Below, one piece after another: positions 43,835-52,389 of a stretch of DNA of 64,000 nucleotides. Origin of the DNA: DATLFA01 sp039934635 (lineage in GTDB: Bacteria > Actinomycetota > Acidimicrobiia > Acidimicrobiales > WLNW01); assembly GCA_039934635.1 (NCBI GenBank), contig JBDTLT010000007.1:20024-84023 (forward strand), in the 5' to 3' direction. Position 1 is the stretch's first letter; every line of letters starts with the position of its first letter. Below the pieces are notes generated by a model. It worked only from the letters and a program-made list of their open reading frames with translations, had not been told where the DNA came from and ran no database searches. The translations under genes and the position numbers were made by a program.

Positions 43835-44698
43835 GTGACTGCACAATTGCTCGCGGGTGCCCCTGTCGCCGAAGCCGTACTCGACGAGGTGCGCGCGAGT
43901 GTCGCGCAACTCGCGACGCGCGGCATTACACCTGGGCTCGGCACCATCCTCGTCGGCGACGACAGCGCGAGCGCCGGCTATGTGCGTATCAAGCACGAAA
44001 CGTGCAAGAAGGTTGGTATCGCGTCGCACCACATCGACGTACCCGCTTCGGCAGGGCAAGACGCGCTGCTCGCGGCGGTCGATCGGTTCAACAACGACGC
44101 GGCTGTGCATGCGTACCTGATCCAGTTGCCCGTGCCCAGCGGCTTCGACGCCAACGCGGCGCTGCTCGCGGTCGACCCGAGCAAAGACGCCGACGGTCTG
44201 CATCCGGTCAACCTCGGCAGGCTCGTGCTGCAACAAGACGGCCCCGTGCCGTGTACACCCGCCGGCATTCAGGCGTTGTTCGTCCACTACGGCATCGACA
44301 TCGCGGGCCGCGAGGTCTGCATCGTCGGTCGTGGTCCCACGCTCGGTCGACCGTTGTCGCTGTTGCTCACGATGAAGCGCCCGGGCGCCAACGCCGCGGT
44401 CACCGTCGTGCACACCGGCGTCAAGAACCTCACCGACTACACACGACGCGCCGACATCGTCGTGGCTGCGGTGGGCGTGCCGAATTCGATCACGCCTGAC
44501 ATGGTGAAACCCGGCGCGATCGTCGTGAGCGGTGGCATCACCTACGAAGGGCGCCGCGTGATTCCCGATGTTTCCGAGGCGGTGGGCGAGGTCGCGTCGT
44601 GGATCACGCCCCGTCTCGGCGGCGTCGGCCCGACCACCGTTGCGATGTTGCTGCGCAACACCGTCACTGCGTGTATCGCGCAATCACCTCTCGGGTGA
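43835..44698 (+). CDS. folD: Methylenetetrahydrofolate dehydrogenase / cyclohydrolase
   Basis: 287 aa. It supplies 10-formyl-THF from 5,10-methylene-THF, needed by the purN and purH products just upstream. The catalytic lysine is in SAGYVRIKHETC; LIQLPVPSG, DADGLHPVNLGRL, CTPAGIQAL and GGVGPTTVAMLL are conserved, and VGRGPTLGRP is the actinobacterial form of the NADP loop. Start GTG at 43835. The last 35 bases overlap a convergent gene. Confidence 0.94.
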   Translation: MTAQLLAGAPVAEAVLDEVRASVAQLATRGITPGLGTILVGDDSASAGYVRIKHETCKKVGIASHHIDVPASAGQDALLAAVDRFNNDAAVHAYLIQLPVPSGFDANAALLAVDPSKDADGLHPVNLGRLVLQQDGPVPCTPAGIQALFVHYGIDIAGREVCIVGRGPTLGRPLSLLLTMKRPGANAAVTVVHTGVKNLTDYTRRADIVVAAVGVPNSITPDMVKPGAIVVSGGITYEGRRVIPDVSEAVGEVASWITPRLGGVGPTTVAMLLRNTVTACIAQSPLG

Positions 44699-45008
44699 CG
44701 ACGTAGGCGTTGGCGGCCACCGGCCAGCCCGCGTAGTGCGCGAGGTGGATGATCCATTCTTCGACGGCCTCGACGTCGAGATCGCCGCTCTTCAGCGCGG
44801 CCTCGACGTGGATCGCCAGCGCGGGGCCGGGGGCCAGCGCTGTGCAGGTGAGCGACACCATGCGCCGATCACGAGTCGTGAGACCGGGGCGGGACCAGAT
44901 CTCGCCGAAAACGTGATCGCGGGTCACCGCGGTGAACCCGGCCACCGACGCCGGCGGTTCGTTGACCATCACCTTGCGCCACATTTCGATGCCTGCTGCC
45001 GAGTCCAT
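44664..45008 (-). CDS. Carboxymuconolactone decarboxylase (CMD) family protein
   Basis: 114 aa. The AhpD-like helical fold has TTRDRRMVSLTCTALAPGPAL and IHVEAALKSGDLDVEAVEEWIIHLAHYAGWP, typical of the gamma-CMD group. The paired CxxC of AhpD peroxidases is absent, so a decarboxylase-like or structural role is more likely. ATG 45008 preferred over TTG 45020. Its 3' end overlaps folD by 35 bases. Confidence 0.82.
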   Translation of the reverse strand: MDSAAGIEMWRKVMVNEPPASVAGFTAVTRDHVFGEIWSRPGLTTRDRRMVSLTCTALAPGPALAIHVEAALKSGDLDVEAVEEWIIHLAHYAGWPVAANAYVVTREVIARYTQ

Positions 45009-45088
45009 CGTGCCCCCCAAAAGGTCGTGCAGTCGAGTCGCCTGCTACACCGGGCATTTCTATCTCGCCGATGCGCCGCGCCGCCCCC

Positions 45089-45094
45089 TACCCT
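45089..45094 (+). promoter_or_regulatory. -10 box of metF
   Basis: TACCCT ends seven bases before the metF ATG at 45102; no ribosome binding site is present (leaderless pattern). Confidence 0.55.
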
Positions 45095-45101
45095 TGTCGC
45101 G

Positions 45102-45953
45102 ATGACGAAGATTCACGATCTGTTGGCGAGTGGTCCGACGATCTCGTTCGAATTCTTCCCGCCGGCGACCGACGATGCATTGCGCTCACTCGAGAAGAAT
45201 CTCGACGCGTTGGCCGAGTTGGCACCGTCGTTCGTCTCGGTCACCTATGGCGCCGGTGGGTCGACGCGCGATCGCACGCGTGACCTCGTCGTCGGCATCA
45301 ACAACAACCACCCGTTCCCGGCGATGCCCCATCTGACGTGCGTCGGGCACACGCGCGCGCAGGTGCGAGATCTGCTCGCCGAGTACGAGGCCGCCGGTAT
45401 CGACAACATCTTGGCGCTGGCGGGCGATCCACCGACCGACGGCGGCGCCGACCTCGGCGACTTCCGCTACGCCATCGAACTCGTCGAGTTCGTCCGGGAA
45501 CAGGCCGATTTCTCCATCGGCGTGTCGGCGTTCCCCGAAGTGCATCCGCGCTCGTCCGATCGCGCGGCCGACCGCCGCAACCTGGCTGCCAAACTGCGCC
45601 TGGCCGATTTCGGCATCACGCAGTTCTTCTTCGACGCCGCGGATTACCCGCGCATGATGAACGAGCTCGCGGATCTCGGCGTGACCACACCGGTCCTCCC
45701 TGGTGTGATCCCCGTGCTCGCGCCGTCGCGGGTCCGCCGCTTTTGCGGTATCAACGGCACCGCCGTGCCCGAGGCCCTCTTCGACCGCATCGAGGCGCTG
45801 CCCGACGACGACGCCCGGCTCGAGGTGGCCGTCGAGGCCGCGGTCGAACTGTGCCTCGAACTGATCGAGGCGGGCGCGCCGGGCATCCACTTCTACACAC
45901 TCAATCGCGCCGAAGCGACCAGCCGCATCCTCGAAGGCCTGCCGCTGACCTAG
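45102..45953 (+). CDS. metF: 5,10-methylenetetrahydrofolate reductase
   Basis: 283 aa TIM-barrel flavoprotein, makes 5-methyl-THF for methionine synthesis. ISFEFFPPATDDA, FVSVTYGAGGSTRDRT, ILALAGDPP, ADFGITQFFFDA and GAPGIHFYTLNRA are the family motifs; Glu17 in EFFPP is the proton donor by homology. It continues the one-carbon cluster with folD, separated by the minus-strand CMD gene. The ATG at 45102 follows a close -10 box. Confidence 0.95.
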   Translation: MTKIHDLLASGPTISFEFFPPATDDALRSLEKNLDALAELAPSFVSVTYGAGGSTRDRTRDLVVGINNNHPFPAMPHLTCVGHTRAQVRDLLAEYEAAGIDNILALAGDPPTDGGADLGDFRYAIELVEFVREQADFSIGVSAFPEVHPRSSDRAADRRNLAAKLRLADFGITQFFFDAADYPRMMNELADLGVTTPVLPGVIPVLAPSRVRRFCGINGTAVPEALFDRIEALPDDDARLEVAVEAAVELCLELIEAGAPGIHFYTLNRAEATSRILEGLPLT

Positions 45954-46011
45954 TTCCAGCGGGCCCGCACAGCACTTGTCTCCTACTTGTACGGGGCGCG
46001 GGCGTGCGGGC

Positions 46012-46017
46012 TAGGCT
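46012..46017 (+). promoter_or_regulatory. -10 box of icd
   Basis: TAGGCT ends six bases before the icd ATG at 46024, a leaderless layout. TTGTAC at 45987-45992 is a possible -35 with a 19-base spacer. Confidence 0.55.
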
Positions 46018-46023
46018 CCCCGC

Positions 46024-47220
46024 ATGGCTCAGAAGATCACTCAAAACGCAGACGGCAGCCTCAATGTGCCGAGCGACCCCATCATCCCGTTCATCGAAGG
46101 CGACGGCACCGGCGTCGACATTTGGCCCGCCGCCAAGCTCGTGCTCGATGCTGCCGCGAAGAAGCACGGCCGCACGATCGAGTGGCTCGAGGTGCTGGCC
46201 GGCGAGAAGGCGTTCAACAACACGGGCGACTGGTTGCCCGAAGACACGATCGCCAAATTCCGGGAGTACTTGATCGGCATCAAGGGCCCGCTCACCACAC
46301 CCATCGGTGGTGGCTTTCGTTCGCTCAACGTCGCGCTGCGCCAGATCCTCGATCTGTACGTGTGCTTGCGCCCGGTGCGTTGGTTCACGGGCGTGCCGTC
46401 GCCGGTGAAGCATCCCGAAAAGGTCGACATGGTGATCTTTCGCGAGAACGTCGAAGACATCTACGCCGGGCTCGAGGTCGAGGCGTTCACTCCCGAGGCC
46501 AAAAAGATGCGCGACTTGCTGAAGGACTCGTTCGGATGGGACATCCGCGAAGACTCCGGCATCGGCATCAAGCCGATCTCCAAGTACGGCTCACAACGTC
46601 TGCAGCGCGCCGCGATCAACTACGCGATCACCCGCAAGCGCAAATCGGTCACGTTCGTGCACAAGGGCAACATCATGAAGTTCACCGAAGGCGCCTTCAT
46701 GAATTGGGGCTACGAGCTCGTCAAAGAAGAGTTCAGCGATGTTGCGGTCGGCTGGGACGACTGCGGCGGCAAGCCGGGCGACAAGATCCTCGTCAAGGAC
46801 AACATCGCCGACATCACGTTGCAGCAGGTGCTCACGCGGCCCGAAGACTTCGACGTCATCGCCACGATGAACCTCAACGGCGACTACCTCTCCGATGCGC
46901 TCGCCGCGCAGGTGGGTGGCATCGGCATCGCGCCGGGCGCCAACATCAACTACGTCACGGGCCACGGTGTGTTCGAAGCGACGCACGGCACCGCGCCGAA
47001 GTACGCCGGTCAAGACAAGGTCAACCCGGGTTCCGTGTTGTTGTCGGGCGTCTTGATGTTCGAGCATCTCGGTTGGTTCGACGCGGCGGGCGACATCGTC
47101 CGTGCGCTCGAAAAGACCATTGCCGACAAGATCGTCACCTACGATTTCGCCCGTCTGATGGAGGGCGCAACCGAGGTCAAGTGCTCCGAGTTCGCGAGCG
47201 CCATCGTCGATCGTCTGTAG
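46024..47220 (+). CDS. icd: Isocitrate dehydrogenase, NADP-dependent
   Basis: 398 aa, E. coli-type homodimeric enzyme. PLTTPIGGGFRSLNVALRQ contains the substrate serine (the AceK phosphorylation site in E. coli), IFRENVEDIYAGLE and FVHKGNIMKFTEGAF follow, and THGTAPKYAGQDKVNPGS carries the Lys-Tyr pair that selects NADP. Catalyses isocitrate to 2-oxoglutarate. Many actinobacteria have the monomeric 740-aa type instead. mdh follows after 33 bases. Confidence 0.95.
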   Translation: MAQKITQNADGSLNVPSDPIIPFIEGDGTGVDIWPAAKLVLDAAAKKHGRTIEWLEVLAGEKAFNNTGDWLPEDTIAKFREYLIGIKGPLTTPIGGGFRSLNVALRQILDLYVCLRPVRWFTGVPSPVKHPEKVDMVIFRENVEDIYAGLEVEAFTPEAKKMRDLLKDSFGWDIREDSGIGIKPISKYGSQRLQRAAINYAITRKRKSVTFVHKGNIMKFTEGAFMNWGYELVKEEFSDVAVGWDDCGGKPGDKILVKDNIADITLQQVLTRPEDFDVIATMNLNGDYLSDALAAQVGGIGIAPGANINYVTGHGVFEATHGTAPKYAGQDKVNPGSVLLSGVLMFEHLGWFDAAGDIVRALEKTIADKIVTYDFARLMEGATEVKCSEFASAIVDRL

Positions 47221-47253
47221 CCCGACCACAAATCCCCCATTTCAGGAGTCAGC

Positions 47254-48243
47254 GTGGCGAAGAAGCCAGTTCGGGTGGCCGTGACCGGTGCCGCGGGTCA
47301 GATCGGTTATGCCCTGTTGTACCGCATCGCGAGTGGGGCGATGCTCGGTGACGATCAACCCGTCATCCTTCAACTCCTCGAGATCACGCCGGCGCTACGC
47401 GCGCTCGACGGTGTGCACATGGAGCTCGACGATTGTGCGTTCCCCTTGTTGGCCGGCGTGGTCAAGTCCGACGACCCCCACGTCGCGTTCGGTGATGCCG
47501 ACTTTGCGTTGCTCGTCGGCGCGATGCCCCGCAAGGCCGGTATGGAGCGTTCCGATCTGCTGTCGGCCAACGGTGGCATCTTCAAGCCGCAGGGCAAGGC
47601 GCTGTCCGACAGCGCCAAGAAGAACGTCAAAGTGTTGGTGGTCGGCAATCCCGCCAACACCAACGCGCTGATCGCGATGAGCAACGCGCCCGACATCAAC
47701 CCCAAGCAGTTCACCGCGATGACGCGCCTCGACCACAACCGCGCGGTCTCGCAAATCGCGCAAAAGCTCGAGCGTCCCGTCACCGCGGTCAAGCGCATGA
47801 CGATCTGGGGCAACCACTCGGTCACGCAGTATCCCGACCTCTTCAACTGCAAGGTGAGCGGTCGCAACGCGGCGGCACAGGTCGACGACATCGACTGGAT
47901 CGAAAATACCTTCATCCCTACGGTCGCCAAGCGCGGCGCAGCCATCATCGAGGCGCGCGGCGCGTCGTCGGCGGCGTCGGCGGCGAGCGCCGCCATGGGC
48001 CATATGCGGTCGTGGGCGCTCGGCACCGAAGCAGGCGACTGGGTGTCGATGGGCGTTGCGAGCGACGGCAGCTACGGCGTTCCCAAAGGGTTGATCTCGT
48101 CGTTCCCGTGCGAATGCGCCGGCGGCAAGTGGAAGATCGTCAAAGGCCTGCCGATCAACGACTTCTCGCGTAAGAAGATCGATGCATCGGTGGCGGAGCT
48201 CGAAGAAGAGCGCCAAGCGGTGCGCGACCTCGGCTTGATCTGA
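47254..48243 (+). CDS. mdh: Malate dehydrogenase
   Basis: 329 aa, LDH/MDH superfamily, TCA oxidation of malate. NAD-binding VAVTGAAGQIGYALLYRIA at 7-25, substrate loop MPRKAGMERSDLL, VVGNPANTNALIA, the catalytic His in MTIWGNHSVTQYP. GTG start with CAGGAG six bases upstream. It follows icd closely, so a shared transcript is likely. Confidence 0.96.
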   Translation: MAKKPVRVAVTGAAGQIGYALLYRIASGAMLGDDQPVILQLLEITPALRALDGVHMELDDCAFPLLAGVVKSDDPHVAFGDADFALLVGAMPRKAGMERSDLLSANGGIFKPQGKALSDSAKKNVKVLVVGNPANTNALIAMSNAPDINPKQFTAMTRLDHNRAVSQIAQKLERPVTAVKRMTIWGNHSVTQYPDLFNCKVSGRNAAAQVDDIDWIENTFIPTVAKRGAAIIEARGASSAASAASAAMGHMRSWALGTEAGDWVSMGVASDGSYGVPKGLISSFPCECAGGKWKIVKGLPINDFSRKKIDASVAELEEERQAVRDLGLI

Positions 48244-48258
48244 CCGACTCGGGGCGGC

Positions 48259-48726
48259 CTACCCGGCCTCAGGTGACTCGATCCAGCGCACGACATCGTC
48301 GACGTGCACTACGGCGCCTTCGATGACTTGCGCATAGACGCCACCCCCCCAGCGCGGGTCGAGCGCGCGTTGCAGCCCTGCGAAGGCGAAGTCGAGGGCG
48401 CGGCACGGGCGCGTCTCGCCGTTGATGCGCACGGTTGCTCCGCCGATCTGCAACAGCCGGCCGCGGGTCTTCTCGAGTTCGATTCCCGACACCATCACGT
48501 TGGCGCGGCGCAACACCGGGTCGACGTCGCCCAAGGCCGCGGTGAGCTCGGCCCAGCGTTCGCGGGAGATGATCGTGACCTGGCGGCGGCCTCCGGCGTC
48601 GGCGTTGTCGGCGAGCCCGCGCCGCGCGATGAACTGCACTTCGCGAACCGCGTCCATCGGGCCGCGCTTTGCTCGCTTGACCCACAAGCGTTCGACGCGG
48701 CCCTCGCGGTCGAGACCCTCGTTCAT
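48259..48726 (-). CDS. MOSC-domain protein
   Basis: 155 aa, single MOSC domain (molybdenum-cofactor sulfurase C-terminal type). ERLWVKRAKRGPMDAV, ARRGLADNADAGGRRQVTI and RRANVMVSGIEL are typical, and the conserved cysteine in NGETRPCRALDF is kept. MOSC proteins handle sulfur or N-hydroxy compounds; the target is unknown. Its ATG overlaps the Fpg stop (ATGA). Confidence 0.86.
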   Translation of the reverse strand: MNEGLDREGRVERLWVKRAKRGPMDAVREVQFIARRGLADNADAGGRRQVTIISRERWAELTAALGDVDPVLRRANVMVSGIELEKTRGRLLQIGGATVRINGETRPCRALDFAFAGLQRALDPRWGGGVYAQVIEGAVVHVDDVVRWIESPEAG

Positions 48727-49562
48727 TTCAAGAACCGGCTCGTGGTGTTGTCGGCGAGCACTTTGCCCGCCGTCTGACAAGTGGGGCAGTAGTTCACCGT
48801 GTAGTTCGAATACTCGACGGCACGGATCGTGTCGCCACAGCGCGGACATGTTTCCTTCGTGCGACCGTGCACCGCGCCGGGTCGGTCCTTGGACGCGCTC
48901 ATGTCGTCGCGCGTTCGCTCGTACGCGAGTCCTTCGTCGATCGCCGCGTGAATACCCGCGTGCAGGCGGACGATCTCGTCGGAACTCAGCTTGCGCGTAT
49001 TGGCAAACGGAGAGATCTTGGCCTGCCAACAGATCTCGTTCGCGAGACGGCGGCCGACACCGGCGAGCGGGGCCTGCTCGCGCAACCATCCGTGCAGACG
49101 CATCGAGTTCGTGTCGCGGACGCGCTGCGCCAACTCATCGGGCGTGACGCTGTCGGCATCCGGGCCGAGGCGATCGAGTGGATCTTGGGTGAGCGCATCG
49201 TCACCGCGTACCCAGACGCCGGCCTTGTGATCGGTACCGGCCTCGGTCAACAACAGCGCGCGACCATCGCCGAATCGGAGGCGCGCGAGCCCGCCCCTGA
49301 CCTTCGCCGCTTGCTTTTCGTCGACGCGAAGGCGGCCTCCTTGCATCAGGTGGATCACGAACGTGATCGGTGCGAAGTCGAGGAGGATGTACTTCCCCCG
49401 TTGGCGCACCGCCGTGAGCGCACGGCCGATCGCGGCGTCGGGAGAAGGGTCGAAGGTCTTGAGCGCATGGAAGCTGAGCGCGGTGAACTTTTCGAGAGGC
49501 ACGCCGGCGAACGCCGCGTCGAGGCGTTCCGCATGGGCTCGCACTTCGGGGAGTTCGGGCAT
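48723..49562 (-). CDS. Formamidopyrimidine-DNA glycosylase / endonuclease VIII family
   Basis: 279 aa base-excision repair glycosylase/AP lyase. The mature N-terminal Pro2-Glu3 (MPELPEV) is required for catalysis, which fixes the start at 49562. Lys57 (RQRGKYILL) is the DNA-phosphate lysine. ANEICWQAKISPF is the helix-two-turn-helix region, and the zinc finger CPRCGD...NYCPTCQ is near residues 241-262. Fpg or Nei subgroup is not decidable by eye. Overlaps the MOSC gene; two bases after the SCP2 gene. Confidence 0.92.
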   Translation of the reverse strand: MPELPEVRAHAERLDAAFAGVPLEKFTALSFHALKTFDPSPDAAIGRALTAVRQRGKYILLDFAPITFVIHLMQGGRLRVDEKQAAKVRGGLARLRFGDGRALLLTEAGTDHKAGVWVRGDDALTQDPLDRLGPDADSVTPDELAQRVRDTNSMRLHGWLREQAPLAGVGRRLANEICWQAKISPFANTRKLSSDEIVRLHAGIHAAIDEGLAYERTRDDMSASKDRPGAVHGRTKETCPRCGDTIRAVEYSNYTVNYCPTCQTAGKVLADNTTSRFLK

Positions 49563-49564
49563 CG

Positions 49565-49942
49565 TCAATACTCCGTGATCGTGCGAACGGCCTCGAAGAT
49601 GTCGTCGAGTGCGGTCAACGCGTCGTGGTTGCGCACCATCGCCATCGTGTCACCGTCGAGACGTAGTTGTCCCGCCATGAACGCGGCTTGGGCCGACATC
49701 GTGTTGGTGGCGATGCCGTGCGCGGTGACACGGTTGGTCGACAACACGACGGTCGCGGCCGACGGTGCGCCCTTGCTCACGGTGACGCGGTCGGCATCGA
49801 AGCGGATCTGGTAGACGAACGTTTCGTCGGGGTCGAGTTGCACGCGGTACTCGACGACGAACGTCGCTGCGATCGGTGCGCCGTACGCGCTTGCCTCGTG
49901 GTCGAGCGCCGAGACCCACTCGTCGGTCAGGAATTTCACCAC
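49565..49942 (-). CDS. SCP2 sterol-binding-domain protein
   Basis: 125 aa. MVKFLTDEWVSALDHEASAYGA is a common start of small actinobacterial SCP2-fold lipid-binding proteins, and SAATVVLSTNRVTAHGIATN with FMAGQLRLDGDTMAMVRN is the typical end (GKLKVKGD-like). It probably binds hydrophobic ligands such as lipids. Start GTG 49942 is set by a TACGCT -10 box six bases before it; a second GTG follows directly. Confidence 0.85.
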   Translation of the reverse strand: MVKFLTDEWVSALDHEASAYGAPIAATFVVEYRVQLDPDETFVYQIRFDADRVTVSKGAPSAATVVLSTNRVTAHGIATNTMSAQAAFMAGQLRLDGDTMAMVRNHDALTALDDIFEAVRTITEY

Positions 49943-49964
49943 CGGGGCAGCGTAGTGTCGTCGC
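49943..49964. promoter_or_regulatory. Divergent promoter with overlapping -10 boxes
   Basis: The entire gap between two divergent start codons is 22 bases. On the minus strand TACGCT (49954-49949) ends six bases before the GTG at 49942; on the plus strand TAGTGT (49953-49958) ends six bases before the GTG at 49965. The two boxes share the central TA (49953-49954). Both messages would be leaderless. Confidence 0.65.
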
Positions 49965-50867
49965 GTGAATGATCAGCCGGCGCCGTCGGACGAGGGCCGG
50001 CATCTGTCGACTGCGCACCCGCTGTGGAACGAGTCGTGGTACTTCGACTTCCACGATGCCGACGCCACGTTCGGCGGGTACGTGCGGCTCGGGCTGTATC
50101 CGAACCTCGGTGTGTCGTGGTTCTGGGCCTGCGTCGTCGGCGAGGGACGTCCGCTGGTGTTCGTCCGAGACCACGAGGCGCCGCTGCCGCGAGGCGCTGA
50201 ACTCGAACTGCGGGCACCGGCGCTGTGGAGCGACATCTCCTGTCTCGAGCCGCTCGAACGGTTCTCCGTGCAACTCGAAGCGTTCGGGGTCGGTGTCGAC
50301 GATCCGGCCGAGATGTACGGGCGCATGCGGGGCGACCAGGTGCCCGTTGGCTTCGATCTCGAATGGGAGACCGATGGGGGAGTGTTCGCCTACCCCGCGG
50401 GCATCACGCGCTACGAGGTCCCGTGTGAGGTGCACGGCGAGGTGTTGGTGGGACGCGAGAAGATCGACTTCGAGGGCTTCGGACAACGCGATCACTCGTG
50501 GGGCGTGCGGGATTGGTGGTCGTTCCCGTGGTGTTGGTTCAGCGCTCGTCTCGACAGCGGTGAGCGGCTGCACTGCCTCGACCTCGGCAACGGCGGGAGC
50601 ATCGGTTATCGCGCTCGCGGCGGCGATTTCGAATTCTCGGATCGGTGGGCCACGGAGATGGAATTCGGGCGCCACGGGTTTGCCGAGCGGGCGCACGTGC
50701 TGATCGACCTGCTGCAGTGCGACATAACCCCGGTGGCGTGGGCCCCGGTGCTGTTGCAGGCACCCGACGGCCGCGTATCGCGCCTGCCCCGCGCGCTGGT
50801 TCAGGTGGAGTCCGTCAACCGCCGTGGTGCAGGATGGATCGAATGGAACCAACCACATCTGGCCTGA
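49965..50867 (+). CDS. DUF7064/7065-like (tocopherol-cyclase/CrtC-like) protein
   Basis: 300 aa, predicted beta-rich. GFGQRDHSWGVRDWW near 174-188 is the signature seen in DUF7064-type and hydroxyneurosporene-synthase-like proteins; HPLWNESWYFDFHDAD at the start is also typical. These proteins often sit with steroid or lipid catabolism genes; the function here is unknown. It is leaderless, divergent from SCP2, and overlaps the alpha/beta hydrolase gene by 25 bases. Confidence 0.72.
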   Translation: MNDQPAPSDEGRHLSTAHPLWNESWYFDFHDADATFGGYVRLGLYPNLGVSWFWACVVGEGRPLVFVRDHEAPLPRGAELELRAPALWSDISCLEPLERFSVQLEAFGVGVDDPAEMYGRMRGDQVPVGFDLEWETDGGVFAYPAGITRYEVPCEVHGEVLVGREKIDFEGFGQRDHSWGVRDWWSFPWCWFSARLDSGERLHCLDLGNGGSIGYRARGGDFEFSDRWATEMEFGRHGFAERAHVLIDLLQCDITPVAWAPVLLQAPDGRVSRLPRALVQVESVNRRGAGWIEWNQPHLA

Positions 50868-51697
50868 TCGACACCAACGGTGTCGAACTATGGGCCGAAA
50901 CGTACGGCGCGCCAGGGGATCCGGCCGTCGTTCTGATCTCGGGCGCCGACTCGCCCGGCTCGCGTTGGGACCTCGACCTCGTCGATGCACTGGTGCGCGC
51001 CCATTTCCGCGTGGTCCGTTTCGACAATCGCGACTGCGGGCTGTCGACGAAGGTCGATCCCGACGAGCTCTACACACTCGACGACATGGCGCGCGACGTC
51101 GTGGGGCTGATGGACGCGCTCGGCATCGACCGGGCCCATGTCGTCGGGCGCTCGATGGGCGGCATGATCGGACAATTGCTCGCGCTCGATCACCGCGAGC
51201 GGGTGCGATCACTCGCGTTGCTCATCAGTTCGCCGGGCATGGGCGACGAACGCCTGCCGCGGCCGGCCGAAGCATTCCTCGACCAACTCGCCGCCCGGCA
51301 CCTCGCCCCGCCGCCGAAGACACGGGAGGAGCGGGTCGACCATCTCGTCGAGCTCTTCCGGCTCTATGCGGGCACCGCGATCCCCTTCGAAGAGGCGCGG
51401 TTGCGCGCCGCGAGCGCGGCCGAGGTAGACCGCATGTGGTACCCCGAATCGGGGCACGGTCATGCGGCGTGGTCGACGACGTCGCGCGTCGACCGCCTCG
51501 GCGAGATCACCGTGCCCACGCTGATCATGCACGGCACGCTCGATCCGGTCGTTCCCGTCGCCCACGCCCACCTCATGGCGGCCACCATCCCCGACAACGA
51601 GTGTTGGATCATCGACGGGCTCGGCCACGAGACCCCCGCGGCCCTCACCCCCGAACTGGCCCACCGTCTCCTCACCCTCTTCTCCCGCGCCGCCTGA
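50843..51697 (+). CDS. Alpha/beta hydrolase
   Basis: 284 aa. The nucleophile serine is in VVGRSMGGMIG (about residue 100), the acid in HGTLDPVVPVAH and the base in GLGHETP; VLISGADSPGSRWD and FDNRDCGLSTK are the oxyanion and strand 4 regions. ATG 50843 has AGGATGG just upstream; ATG 50834 would add three residues. Substrate unknown; co-translated with the DUF7064-like gene. Confidence 0.9.
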   Translation: MEPTTSGLIDTNGVELWAETYGAPGDPAVVLISGADSPGSRWDLDLVDALVRAHFRVVRFDNRDCGLSTKVDPDELYTLDDMARDVVGLMDALGIDRAHVVGRSMGGMIGQLLALDHRERVRSLALLISSPGMGDERLPRPAEAFLDQLAARHLAPPPKTREERVDHLVELFRLYAGTAIPFEEARLRAASAAEVDRMWYPESGHGHAAWSTTSRVDRLGEITVPTLIMHGTLDPVVPVAHAHLMAATIPDNECWIIDGLGHETPAALTPELAHRLLTLFSRAA

Positions 51698-51723
51698 CCG
51701 CGACGTCTGGCCCATCCCGAACC

Positions 51724-52389
51724 CCGGAGAGCGGCGCGGATCGTGGTCGCGACGTAGAGGGAGTGTTGGCGGATCTGGCGCCACGTGAAGCGCAAGGGTC
51801 GCCAGCCGAGAAGCACCAACGCGTTCTGCCGCTCGCGATCTGATTCGAAGCGATCGCGCTCGCTGTGCACGCCGAACCCGTCGCCTTCGATGGCCAGCAT
51901 CTCTTCGGGGTAAGCGACGTCGAGGAAATAGCGCTTACCGTTCACGCTCACGCGATGCTGTCGCATTGGCGGTTTGATGCCGTGCTCTCGGATGATTTGT
52001 AGCAATCGGACTTCGAGCGTGCTCTCGCCCGGGGCCATCGCCGAGTCGTACTCGGCGAGCCGGCGATGGAGCACCGAATGGAACATCGGCTCGACGAGAT
52101 CACGCCGCACCGCACCGATGTCGATCAATACTCGCGTTGCGTTCGTGCAAGCAATGCCTTGCACCAGCTCGATGTCCTTTGGATCGAAGTCTGGGTGTCG
52201 ATGAATACGACCTTCTGTCCGAAAGTTCGCCATTCGAGCGACGGTCACCTCGGGTTCCGGCCGCCAGTCCAGAAGGCCGAGTAGCGTCCGCTGATCACGT
52301 GAGATTCCGCAATCTCGAAGTTGGTTGACGGATACGAGCCCGTACTGGGTCGATGCGAGCGCGGCGGGTAGGAAGGGGTGAGCGGGACG
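51724..52389 (-). pseudogene. Decayed DUF559/AbiEi-type gene
   Basis: Reading on the minus strand from 52389, an open frame shows PAALASTQYGLVSVNQLRDCGISRDQRT (start of the AbiEi-like winged-helix domain), then jumps straight to GLLDWRPEPEVTVARM..., RIHRHPDFDPKDIELVQGIACTNATRVLIDIGAV, and the vsr-like DUF559 nuclease domain FLDVAYPEEMLAIEGDGFGVHSERDR...LVLLGWRPLRFTW. About 45-50 residues normally found between residues 30 and 80 are missing. There is no ATG, GTG or TTG before GTG 52248, and no stop where the family ends (about 51724); the frame runs on antisense to the hydrolase. Probably nonfunctional. Confidence 0.7.

Noticed and set aside
43835..44698. FolD with altered NADP loop (VGRGPTLGRP) as a novelty
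   Set aside because: The GRG form of this loop is usual in actinobacterial FolD, and the catalytic lysine and other motifs are normal.
44664..45008. AhpD-type peroxidase
   Set aside because: The CxxC redox motif is missing; only CMD-family membership is supported.
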